64,000 nucleotides of DNA, taken from an uncultured Clostridia bacterium. GTDB lineage: Bacteria; Bacillota; Clostridia; Oscillospirales; Oscillospiraceae. The stretch's first letter is position 1. The number at the start of each line of letters is the position of its first letter. Under the pieces are notes generated by a model. The model ran no database searches. It was not told the origin of the DNA and saw only the letters and a list, made by a program, of their open reading frames with translations. The stretch spans positions 1 to 64,000 of the forward strand of contig CAMVAV010000006.1 of assembly GCA_947165595.1 (NCBI GenBank), written 5' to 3'. Position numbers and translations under genes: made by a program. Of this stretch, positions 43,294-50,842 are shown piece by piece.

Positions 43294-43311
43294 ACAGTAA
43301 GTTTTTGTCAA

Positions 43312-43334
43312 CTTCACAAAAAATACTTGTGAAG
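43312..43334. promoter_or_regulatory. inverted repeat, candidate LysR operator
   Basis: CTTCACAA and TTGTGAAG are perfect inverted arms with a seven-base AT-rich spacer, about 20 bases upstream of the -35 box of tctC. This is the position expected for a LysR-type activator; the neighbouring LysR gene is the obvious candidate. Confidence 0.5.
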
Positions 43335-43378
43335 CAAAACGCTTCAATCAATTCCGTTCATAAGCGGAAAAGAAGCAA

Positions 43379-43409
43379 GCCCCCGTCCGGTTTTCACCGG
43401 AACGGGGGC
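43379..43409 (-). terminator. terminator of the LysR gene
   Basis: GCCCCCGTTCCGG and CCGGACGGGGGC pair on the minus strand around TGAAAA, followed by TTGCTTCTTTT. Confidence 0.8.
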
Positions 43410-43427
43410 TGCAATTCGATCGCCGGT

Positions 43428-44393
43428 TCATTGCGCGGTGCGCGCGAGACGCGCGACCGGCGTGTGCTCCACGGCGGCGCAGTAGCCGCTGAGCAGCTCG
43501 CGGAAATACTTGGCATAGTGCGTCAGATAGCGCTGCCGGTGGCGCAGCAGGGAGATGTGCAGGAACATCGGCTCCCCTCCGCGCAGCAGCGGAAAGATGT
43601 TCATATTGTCGGGAATCTCGCTCTGCCGGTGGGTCAGGTTGACGTGCGAGGAGAAGAACGCCGCGCTGCCCTGAAAGCCGACGGTCGTACAGATATAACT
43701 GTAGGACGAGGTCATGCGCGTCCTCGGAGAGACGCCGCTTTCCTCAAAGCACTCGTGGATGCGTTCTCCCATGTAGTTCGAGAGGACGCAGAAGGGCAGG
43801 CGCGCGAAATCCGCGAGGTTCGCGCCCGTCAGGGAGCGCGCCTTGATCTCCTCCGCCTCGTCGCCGCAGTATTTTTTCAGCAGCGGATCGGAGACGCAGA
43901 GGAAGATCTGATCCTCCATCAGGTCGTCCTGCACCAGCTCGGGATCGGTCTTTTCCGAGATCACGATCGCCATGTCCAGCTCGCCGCTGAGCACCATCGC
44001 CTCCAGCTTCTGCGAGATGATGCTCGTCAGGCGCAGCTCCACGTTGGGGTAGCGCTCGATGAAGGCGGGCAGGATGGCGGCGAGCGTGTTCATGCGCATG
44101 CTGCTCGCGCCGAAGCGGATCACGCCGCGCTCGCTGTGCTCGATGTCCGAGAGGATGTCGGTCAGGTTCGTCTGCTCCTTGAGCACCGTTTCGGCAAAGG
44201 CGAGCACGAACTCACCCGCGTAGGTCAGCGAGACGCTCGGCTTGCGGTTCAGAAGCTGCGCGCCGAAATCGCGCTCCAGCCGCAGGATGTGGTTGCTGAG
44301 CGTCTGCTGCGTGATGTGCATACGGTTCGCCGTCTCCGTGATGTGGAGGTCCTTGGCCACCTCCGAAAAGTAATACAGACTGATGATCTCCAT
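43428..44393 (-). CDS. LysR family transcriptional regulator
   Basis: The 321-residue protein has a LysR HTH at residues 1-60 (YYFSEVAKDLHITETANRMH, ITQQTLSNHILRLE), then a periplasmic-binding-like effector domain from about residue 90. It lies between the tct operon, which it precedes on the same strand, and the divergent RraA-like gene, so it probably controls both in response to the carboxylate. GGGAGG lies eight bases before ATG 44393. Confidence 0.93.
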   Translation of the reverse strand: MEIISLYYFSEVAKDLHITETANRMHITQQTLSNHILRLERDFGAQLLNRKPSVSLTYAGEFVLAFAETVLKEQTNLTDILSDIEHSERGVIRFGASSMRMNTLAAILPAFIERYPNVELRLTSIISQKLEAMVLSGELDMAIVISEKTDPELVQDDLMEDQIFLCVSDPLLKKYCGDEAEEIKARSLTGANLADFARLPFCVLSNYMGERIHECFEESGVSPRTRMTSSYSYICTTVGFQGSAAFFSSHVNLTHRQSEIPDNMNIFPLLRGGEPMFLHISLLRHRQRYLTHYAKYFRELLSGYCAAVEHTPVARLARTAQ

Positions 44394-44455
44394 AGCGCCG
44401 CCTCCCAACGATCTGTTCACAAAGATTCTTTGTCAGGTTACCAAAAATTAACTGT

Positions 44456-44484
44456 TTGCCTTTTGGATGGTTTTATACTATACT
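44456..44484 (+). promoter_or_regulatory. promoter of the RraA-like gene
   Basis: TTGCCT (44456-44461) and TATACT (44479-44484) are 17 bases apart, in the gap shared with the divergent LysR gene. Confidence 0.65.
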
Positions 44485-44581
44485 GAACCCGAACAAAAAG
44501 CAAGGGGCTTGTGAAAGCGCGTATGCGCCGGACAGCCGACGAAAGAGAACGGATTTTAATTTTATAAAGGAGGAACTGAAA

Positions 44582-45292
44582 ATGGAAACGACCTACGGCA
44601 AGAGGATCTACACGAAGGTCAACCGCCCCGACCGCACGCTGGTCGAAGCGTTCAAGGGCATCCCCAGCAGCAACATCGCGGACATGATGAACCGCATGTA
44701 TAACATGTACGGCGACCTTCGCTGCTATACGAAGGACGCGTCGATGGTCGGCACCGCGATCACGGTCCACTGCTCCGAGGGCGACAACGCCCTGCTGCAC
44801 CGCGCGATGGACATGGCGGAGCCGGGCGACGTGATCGTGCTCAACGGCGGCGGCTGCATGAGCCGGGCGCTGTGCGGCGAGATGATGTACAACTACGCAA
44901 AGTCGAAGGGCATCGCCGGCTTCGTGCTCGACGGCTGCATCCGCGACGCGGACGCGCTGGACGCGCTCGGCTTCCCCGTCTACGCCAGGGGCGTCACGCC
45001 GCAGGGCCCGTGGAAGATCGGCTCCGGCGAGATCAACGTGCCCATCGCCTGCTGCGGCCAGGTCGTGTTCCCCGGCGATATCATCGTCGGCGATCCGGAC
45101 GGCGTGGTCGTCATCCGTCCCGCGTTCGCGAAGGAGGCGCTGGAGGCCGTGAAGGGCAAGTATGAGGGCGAGCAGAAGACGCTGGCGAACTACGCCGCCG
45201 GTAAGGCGCCCGACCGCACGAAGCACATCGCGCTCTATGAGGAGACGGTGACGAAGAACGGCTGCCTGACCTTCGACGAGGCGTGGCAGTAA
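44582..45292 (+). CDS. RraA-family (HMG/oxaloacetate aldolase-like) protein
   Basis: The 236-residue protein has the RraA fold: SNIADMMNRMYNMYG, then PGDVIVLNGGGCMSRALCGE (about 80-100), and GIAGFVLDGCIRDADAL (about 112-128) with the Arg-Asp pair used by class II pyruvate aldolases and oxaloacetate decarboxylases. A role in cleaving or decarboxylating a 2-oxo-dicarboxylate is likely; inhibition of RNase E is not implied. AAAGGAGG precedes ATG 44582. It is divergent from LysR and fits with the Tct/dehydrogenase genes in carboxylate catabolism. Confidence 0.88.
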   Translation: METTYGKRIYTKVNRPDRTLVEAFKGIPSSNIADMMNRMYNMYGDLRCYTKDASMVGTAITVHCSEGDNALLHRAMDMAEPGDVIVLNGGGCMSRALCGEMMYNYAKSKGIAGFVLDGCIRDADALDALGFPVYARGVTPQGPWKIGSGEINVPIACCGQVVFPGDIIVGDPDGVVVIRPAFAKEALEAVKGKYEGEQKTLANYAAGKAPDRTKHIALYEETVTKNGCLTFDEAWQ

Positions 45293-45333
45293 GGCTTGCC
45301 GCGCGAGGGCGGGAAAGCACATCATAAGATTCC

Positions 45334-45374
45334 GGGGATGGGAAAAACGCGAGTTTTTCCCATCCCCCTTTCTT
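45334..45374 (+). terminator. terminator of the RraA-like gene
   Basis: GGGGATGGGAAAAAC and GTTTTTCCCATCCCC form a 15-base perfect stem followed by CTTTCTT. Confidence 0.9.
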
Positions 45375-45401
45375 GCAATGCCCGGGTGATTGTGCTACAA
45401 T
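45373..45401 (+). promoter_or_regulatory. promoter before the DUF6273-like relic
   Basis: TTGCAA (45373-45378) and TACAAT (45396-45401) are 17 bases apart. It may now drive the peptidase gene downstream of the relic. Confidence 0.6.
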
Positions 45402-45425
45402 TAAAAACGGAGACAGGGGGGCGTT

Positions 45426-45597
45426 ATGATGAAAAGCGGGCGTCACAAGAACAGGCTCGTACCGCTGCTGGCGGCGCTGCAACTCCGACGGCTGGAAAAC
45501 CGCGGACTATTCGTTGGTCTTCGGCTCGCGCGGCGGCGGGATCTATGTCTCCGCGACGGAGATCGGCGTGCGCCCCGCCTTGTATGTGAGCTGGTAA
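45426..45597 (+). pseudogene. secreted-protein relic with DUF6273-like C-terminus
   Basis: ATG 45426 follows GGGGGG and starts a basic signal-like stretch (MMKSGRHKNRLVPLLAAL). By about 45478, in another frame, the sequence reads CNSDGWKTADYSLVFGSRGG and then YVSATEIGVRPALYVSW before TAA. The closing GVRPALYV is typical of DUF6273 domains in Clostridia surface proteins. Start and end of one gene are thus joined after loss of the middle, out of frame. Confidence 0.65.
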
Positions 45598-45654
45598 CGC
45601 GCGCCGGCGGCGGGGACGGACGGCATAATAAAGATGGATCGGGGGAAAATGACC

Positions 45655-46539
45655 ATGCGGATTCAGGAGGGTTACATGCCCTATCTGGGCTACCGGACCT
45701 ATTACCGGATCGCGGGCGAGTCGCGCGGCGACAAGGCGCCGCTGCTGCTGCTCCACGGCGGGCCGGGCTCGACGCACAACTATTTCGAGGTGCTCGACCG
45801 GCTGGCGGACGAGGGGCGCGCCGTGATCTCCTACGATCAGCTCGGCTGTGGAAACTCCTTCGTGGAGGGGCGTCCCGAGCTGTGGACCGCGCGGACGTGG
45901 CTGGACGAGCTGGCGGCGCTGCGGGAGCATCTCGGCCTCGCGCGCGTGCATCTGCTGGGCCAGTCGTGGGGCGGCATGATGATCATCGCCTACCTCTGCG
46001 ACGACGCTCCGCAGGGCGTCGCCTCGGCGATCATCTCCAGCGGGCATCCGTCCTCGAGCCTGTGGGCGAGCGAGCAGCACCGCCTGATCCGCCGGATGCC
46101 GGAGGCGGACCGCGCCGCCATTGCGCGCGCCGAGGAGACGGGCGATTTCTCCGACCCCGCCTATCTCGCCGCGAACGATCGCTTCATGGAGCTCAACTGC
46201 TGCCCCAAGAGCTACGGCGGCGACGCGCCGGAGTGCCTGCGCCGTGAAAAAAAGCACGGCGACGAGGCGTATCTGTACGGCTGGGGCCCGAACGAGTACG
46301 TGCCCAGCGGTTCGCTCAGGGATTTTGAGTACGTCGGCCGGCTCAGCGAGATCGACACGCCGACGCTGATCGTCAGCGGGACGGACGACCTTTGCACGCC
46401 GCTGGTCGCCAAGACGATGGCGGACGGAATCCCCGGCGCGCGGTGGGAGCTGTTCCAGGGCTGCCGGCACATGTGCTTCGTCGAGGACAACGAGCGCTAT
46501 TGCACCATGCTTTCCGCGTGGCTCGCGGCGCACGACTGA
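45655..46539 (+). CDS. proline iminopeptidase-family alpha/beta hydrolase
   Basis: The 294-residue enzyme has the oxyanion HGGPGSTHNYF motif (about 35-45), nucleophile serine in LLGQSWGGMM (about 101-110), acid in IVSGTDDLCTP and histidine in GCRHMCF. The HGGPG motif is typical of proline iminopeptidases, which remove N-terminal proline from peptides, and of related amino-amidases. I prefer ATG 45655 by spacing from GGGGG; ATG 45649 and 45634 are in frame. A strong terminator follows. Confidence 0.9.
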   Translation: MRIQEGYMPYLGYRTYYRIAGESRGDKAPLLLLHGGPGSTHNYFEVLDRLADEGRAVISYDQLGCGNSFVEGRPELWTARTWLDELAALREHLGLARVHLLGQSWGGMMIIAYLCDDAPQGVASAIISSGHPSSSLWASEQHRLIRRMPEADRAAIARAEETGDFSDPAYLAANDRFMELNCCPKSYGGDAPECLRREKKHGDEAYLYGWGPNEYVPSGSLRDFEYVGRLSEIDTPTLIVSGTDDLCTPLVAKTMADGIPGARWELFQGCRHMCFVEDNERYCTMLSAWLAAHD

Positions 46540-46559
46540 AGCGTGTTTTCCGACGGAAA

Positions 46560-46589
46560 CGGGCTGCCCGTCCGGGCGGCCCGTTTTTT
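46560..46589 (+). terminator. terminator of the peptidase gene
   Basis: CGGGCTGCCCG pairs with CGGGCGGCCCG and is followed by TTTTTT. Confidence 0.88.
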
Positions 46590-46675
46590 GGGTTTTTCCT
46601 TGACTATTCGGAGCATAAGTCGGATAATCAACACAGACGGAAGCGGGTGTGACCGCGGATCGGAGGCTGATGGGA

Positions 46676-47482
46676 ATGAAGCATAAGAAACCGATTGCTG
46701 CCGGAGTCGCCGTGCTGGCAGCTTTTGCCGTTGCGAAAACCGCGGTCCTGCTTGCGGATGCGCGCGCCGGCGAAACGCGGGAGGACCGTGCGCAGGTGCG
46801 CGGCCCGGCGGCGGAACGACGGGAAAACGCCTATGAAAGATATGGAAAGCCCGTGCTGGATTCCACTCTTTCCTTTTTGGGCCTGCTGGCGTTATCCCCC
46901 GTTTGCGCGCTGGCTTCCGGTTTGATCTGGCTGGACGATCCCGGCCCGGTCGTCTTTACGCAGCGGCGAATCGGAAAGGACGGAAGGGAATTCCTGCTGC
47001 ATAAATTCCGCTCCATGAGGATGGACACGCCGCACGATGTGCCGACGCATCTGCTGGACGATCCGGACCGGTATATCACGAGGGTGGGCCGCCTGATCCG
47101 CCGGACCAGCATCGACGAGCTGCCGCAGATATGGGATATCTTTTCCGGCAGGATGAGCATCGTCGGTCCCCGGCCCGCGCTGTGGAACCAGGACGACCTG
47201 ATCGCGGAGCGGGAGAAGTACGGCGCGAACGACGTAAAGCCCGGGCTGACGGGCTGGGCGCAGATCAACGGGCGCGACGAGCTGAGCATCGCGGAAAAGG
47301 CGCGGCGCGACGGGGAATATGCGGCGGCGCTGAAGGCTGACAGCCGGACGGCGTTCAAAATGGACGTGCGCTGCTTTTTCGGCACGTTTCTCAAGGTCCT
47401 GCGGCACGAGGGCGTCCGGGAGGGCGCCGATCAGGGATCGCCGGATACGGAAGGACCGGAGGGAAAGGCCGGATCGACATGA
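46676..47482 (+). CDS. bacterial sugar transferase (undecaprenyl-phosphate glycosyl-1-phosphate transferase)
   Basis: The 268-residue protein has one N-terminal helix (about 8-28) and a hydrophobic re-entrant helix (about 62-85). The catalytic core follows: DPGPVVFTQRRIGKDGREF, KFRSMR, RRTSIDELPQ and SIVGPRP with GLTGWAQINGRD. It starts a polysaccharide repeat unit by moving a sugar phosphate onto undecaprenyl phosphate at the inner membrane face. ATG 46676 fits GGAGG spacing. Its stop overlaps the next start (ATGA), so it is coupled to the epimerase-glycosyltransferase gene. Confidence 0.93.
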   Translation: MKHKKPIAAGVAVLAAFAVAKTAVLLADARAGETREDRAQVRGPAAERRENAYERYGKPVLDSTLSFLGLLALSPVCALASGLIWLDDPGPVVFTQRRIGKDGREFLLHKFRSMRMDTPHDVPTHLLDDPDRYITRVGRLIRRTSIDELPQIWDIFSGRMSIVGPRPALWNQDDLIAEREKYGANDVKPGLTGWAQINGRDELSIAEKARRDGEYAAALKADSRTAFKMDVRCFFGTFLKVLRHEGVREGADQGSPDTEGPEGKAGST

Positions 47483-49425
47483 AAAGAGTCCTGATAACCG
47501 GAAAGACGGGCTATATTGCCGTGTCGCTGTACAACTGTCTGAAGGGGTTCCCGGAGGAATATGCCGTTGAAACAATCACCCTGCGCGGGGAGTCGTGGAG
47601 GGCGGAGGATTTTTCGGGGTATGACGCCGTCGTGCATTGCGCGGGGCTTGCCCACAGCAGGGAAACGGTCGAAAACGCGCATCTTTACTATGAGATCAAC
47701 CGCGATCTCACGGTGGCCGTCGCAAAGAAGGCAAAGGCGGACGGGGTAAGGCAGTTTGTCTTTTTGAGCAGCCTGAGCGTCTACGGAATGGACGAGGGCG
47801 TCATCACGCCGGAAACGGCGCCGCAGCCCAAAAGCGCCTACGGAAAATCGAAGCTGGAGGCGGAGCGCGCCCTGCGGGCGATGGAGTCGGAGGAATTCCG
47901 CGTAGCGATCCTGCGCCCGCCGATGGTTTACGGAAGCGGCTGCAAGGGGAACTATCAGATGTTGGCCAAGCTGGCGCGGAGGCTGCCGGCGATACCGAGT
48001 TATGTAAACCAAAGGAGCGCGGTTTCGATCGCGCGGCTGTGCGAATGCATCCGAACGGTGATCGACGACTGCGCGGGCGGCATCTTTGTCCCGCAGGATA
48101 CCGCGTATTTATGCACCTGCGCGGAGATACGGAGGCTTGCCGCGGAGAACGGAAGGCGTCCTCCGGTGACGGGGCTGCTGAATTTCGGACCGGCCTTGCT
48201 GCGGCGCTTCACGGCAAAGGGGCGCAAGGCGTTCGGAAATCTGACGTATAATGAAGGCATGATGAAAAGAGCGCTGATCGCGGCGTCGGTTGCGTCGCAT
48301 GTGGAACAGTTTTGCATGAACGACGCGGCATTGCTGCGCGAGAGGGGCTTTCAGGTGGAGCTTGCCTGCAACTACGAGTCGGGCAGCGCCTCCAGCCGGG
48401 AAAAGGTGAATGCCTTTCTGGAGCGGCTGGACGCCGAGGGATACGGACATACACAGATCGACTTTGACCGCGGCGCGTCGCATTTCGGGAACCATTTGCG
48501 CGCGTACAAACAGCTGAGGCGCCTGATCGAACAGCGGAATTACGACCTGATCCACTGCCACAGCCCGATCGGCGGAGCTATCTGCCGCGCGGCGGCGCGG
48601 GGCGCGCGAAAGCACGGGACCAGGGTGTTGTATACGGCGCACGGATTCCATTTTTTCACGGGAGCGCCCGTAAAGAACTGGCTGCTGTACTACCCGGTGG
48701 AGAAGCTGTGCGCGCGTTGGACGGACGTGCTCATTACGATCAACCGCGAGGACTATGAGCGGGCAAAGAAAAAAATGCCCGCGAGGCGCGTGGAGTATAT
48801 CCCCGGCGTGGGCATTGATCTGACAAGGTTTCGGCCGGGGCGCTTTTCGGCGGAGGAGCTCGGGGAGACGCGCGCAAGCCTCGGCGTCGCGGAAGGCGAA
48901 AAGCTTCTGCTGTCGGTGGGCGAGCTGAACCGGAACAAGGATCACGAGACGGTGATCCGGGCACTGGCGGAGCTGGACGACCCGCGGGTGAAATATGTTG
49001 TGTGCGGCTGCGGCGCGCTCGAAAATGAGCTGCGGCTGCTGATCCGCCGGCTGGGGCTGGAGGACCGGGTCTCCCTGCTGGGCTATCGGACCGACGTGGA
49101 CAGGCTGTACGCATCCGCGGATCTGTTCGTCTTTCCGTCACACCGGGAGGGCCTGCCGGTCGCGCTGATGGAGGCGCTGGCGTCGGGCCTGCCGGCGGTA
49201 TGCACGAGGATACGCGGCAATGTGGAGCTGACGGAGGCGCGCGCGTGGTTTCCGGTCGGGGACGTATCCGCCTGCGCGGAGAAGATACGGGAGTATCTGT
49301 CCGGCGACAACGGCGAAGAGGTCGAACGGAACCTGGAACGGCTTCGGGCGTTTGACGCGGACGTCGTAAGAGAGCGCATGAAGCAGATCTACGAGGCGTG
49401 CACGCGGGAGGGAGAAAAGCCTTGA
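47479..49425 (+). CDS. NAD-dependent epimerase-glycosyltransferase family 4 fusion
   Basis: The 648-residue protein joins two enzymes. Residues 1-262 are an extended SDR sugar epimerase/dehydratase (LITGKTGYIAVSL, catalytic Ser region FVFLSSLSVYG, AYGKSKLEAE). Residues 263-648 are a GT4 transferase (SVASHVEQFCMNDAALLRER, VGELNRNKDHETVIRAL, PSHREGLPVALMEALASGLP). The join at NLTYNEGMMKRALIAAS looks like an epimerase lacking its last 20-25 residues fused to a glycosyltransferase start codon. Both fit exopolysaccharide assembly with the upstream sugar transferase. Both catalytic regions look intact. Confidence 0.9.
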   Translation: MKRVLITGKTGYIAVSLYNCLKGFPEEYAVETITLRGESWRAEDFSGYDAVVHCAGLAHSRETVENAHLYYEINRDLTVAVAKKAKADGVRQFVFLSSLSVYGMDEGVITPETAPQPKSAYGKSKLEAERALRAMESEEFRVAILRPPMVYGSGCKGNYQMLAKLARRLPAIPSYVNQRSAVSIARLCECIRTVIDDCAGGIFVPQDTAYLCTCAEIRRLAAENGRRPPVTGLLNFGPALLRRFTAKGRKAFGNLTYNEGMMKRALIAASVASHVEQFCMNDAALLRERGFQVELACNYESGSASSREKVNAFLERLDAEGYGHTQIDFDRGASHFGNHLRAYKQLRRLIEQRNYDLIHCHSPIGGAICRAAARGARKHGTRVLYTAHGFHFFTGAPVKNWLLYYPVEKLCARWTDVLITINREDYERAKKKMPARRVEYIPGVGIDLTRFRPGRFSAEELGETRASLGVAEGEKLLLSVGELNRNKDHETVIRALAELDDPRVKYVVCGCGALENELRLLIRRLGLEDRVSLLGYRTDVDRLYASADLFVFPSHREGLPVALMEALASGLPAVCTRIRGNVELTEARAWFPVGDVSACAEKIREYLSGDNGEEVERNLERLRAFDADVVRERMKQIYEACTREGEKP

Positions 49426-49460
49426 ACGGCGGCTTCCGCGGCGGCGAAAACACACTTTTT

Positions 49461-49610
49461 ATACTACTTTCAAATTAAAAGATTTAATTTGAAAGGCGCG
49501 TGCTGCGCACGCTGGTTTTGCGCCAAAGGCGCAAAACACGTCTCATGCGAAATTTAACGCCGCTGCGCGGCTATAAAACGATTTTCAATCGTTTTAATAA
49601 ATTTCAGTAT
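49461..49610 (+). repeat. 150-bp hairpin-array repeat, copy C
   Basis: It is identical by eye to copy B (23910-24059), from ATACTACTTTC to TTTCAGTAT. It lies in the gap between the converging glycosyltransferase and dctP genes and next to a strong terminator. Confidence 0.93.
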
Positions 49611-49612
49611 TA

Positions 49613-49671
49613 CCTGAAAGATCCGGCGCGGAGAGATTCTCTCCGCGCCGGATCTTTCAGGTGTCTTTTTT
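49613..49671. terminator. long terminator between converging operons
   Basis: CCTGAAAGATCCGGCGCGGA and its complement form a perfect stem of about 24 pairs, followed on the plus strand by TGTCTTTTTT. It would end the exopolysaccharide transcript and may also end dctP from the other side. Confidence 0.9.
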
Positions 49672-49677
49672 GCTTGC

Positions 49678-50769
49678 TTAGTTGGTGAACGCGTCGATGA
49701 GCTCCTTGGTCAGAGCCGGCTCGAACTCGGTGTAGCAAGCCTGGGCAGCCTGCTTGAACTCAGCGGCGGCCTCGGGGGTGAGCTCGGTGACGGTCACGCC
49801 GGCGGCCTTCCACTTCTCAAGGACCTCCTGGTCGCCCTGACGCTCGAGCTGACGCTGCTGCTGCGCGGCCTTCGCACCGGCCTCGTCCACGATCTTCTGC
49901 AGCTCGGGGCTGAGGGAGTTGTACAGGTCGCCGTTCATCGTGAAGAAGATGCAGTCATACACGCCGGTCCAGTAGGTGACGTACTTGTTGACGTCGGAGA
50001 TGGAGCCGCCGTCCGCCGTGGGCAGGGGGTTCTCCTGGCCGTCATAGGTGCCGGTCTGCAGGCCGGTGTAAACCTCGGACCAGTTGGCGGTGGTGACGCT
50101 GGCGCCCCACAGGTCATACTCGCGCTTGAGCAGGTCGGAGCCCGCGACGCGGATCTTCAGGCCCTGCATGTCGCTCATCTTCTCGATGGGGTGCTTGTTG
50201 TTGGTGGGATGACGGAAGCCGTTCTCCGCGATGCCGAGGAGGTGCAGGCCCATGTCCTCAACGACCTTGCCGACAGCCTTGCCGGCGTCGCCGTCGAGCT
50301 TGGCGTCGACGTCGTCAAAGGAGTCGAACAGGAAGGGGAGGGAGACGACGTTGAGGCGCTTGTCGAAGCTGGAATAGATGATGTTGGAGTGCGCGGAGAG
50401 CTCGATGGTGCCGTCGATGACGCCCTGGATGCCCTCGGTCTGGTTGCCGGAGGTCAGCTGGTCCGCCGCGTAGACCTCGACGGTGACGGCGCCGCCGGTG
50501 GCGTCGCTGACCATCTTGCCGAACTGACGGCCCATGTCGGCCCAGCAGGTGTTGTCGGTCGCGGAGCAGGCGAACTTCCATGTCTGCTTCTCAAAGGTGG
50601 TGCCGGCGGGCGCGGGGGTCGTGGTGCTGTCGCCGCCGCCGGCGGGGGGAGTGGTGGTGGTGCCGCCGCCGTCGGCGGGGGGAGTGGTGGTGGTCGTGCC
50701 GCCGCCGCCGCACGCGACGAGGCTGAGCGCCATGACCAGCGCAAGAGCAAGAGCAAGAATCTTTTTCAT
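49678..50769 (-). CDS. dctP: TRAP transporter solute-binding protein DctP
   Basis: The 363-residue lipoprotein has lipobox SLVAC (cysteine near residue 20), a Gly/Thr/Pro linker, then a DctP domain. Conserved stretches are VEVYAADQLTSGNQTEGIQG, PFLFDSFDDVDA, and the GLKIRVAG segment with the carboxylate-binding arginine, plus QENPLPTADGG. It captures a C4-dicarboxylate or related organic acid for the DctQM membrane pair encoded just upstream on the strand. Confidence 0.95.
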   Translation of the reverse strand: MKKILALALALVMALSLVACGGGGTTTTTPPADGGGTTTTPPAGGGDSTTTPAPAGTTFEKQTWKFACSATDNTCWADMGRQFGKMVSDATGGAVTVEVYAADQLTSGNQTEGIQGVIDGTIELSAHSNIIYSSFDKRLNVVSLPFLFDSFDDVDAKLDGDAGKAVGKVVEDMGLHLLGIAENGFRHPTNNKHPIEKMSDMQGLKIRVAGSDLLKREYDLWGASVTTANWSEVYTGLQTGTYDGQENPLPTADGGSISDVNKYVTYWTGVYDCIFFTMNGDLYNSLSPELQKIVDEAGAKAAQQQRQLERQGDQEVLEKWKAAGVTVTELTPEAAAEFKQAAQACYTEFEPALTKELIDAFTN

Positions 50770-50842
50770 GGGTTTTCCTCCTTCATAAATAATGAATACT
50801 TGCTTCTTTATCTGATGCCGCTCGCGCGGCAGGAGATCGGAA

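Noticed and set aside
44582..45292. RraA-like protein as RNase E inhibitor
   Set aside because: No RNase E context is visible, and the neighbourhood and Arg-Asp motif fit an aldolase or decarboxylase better.
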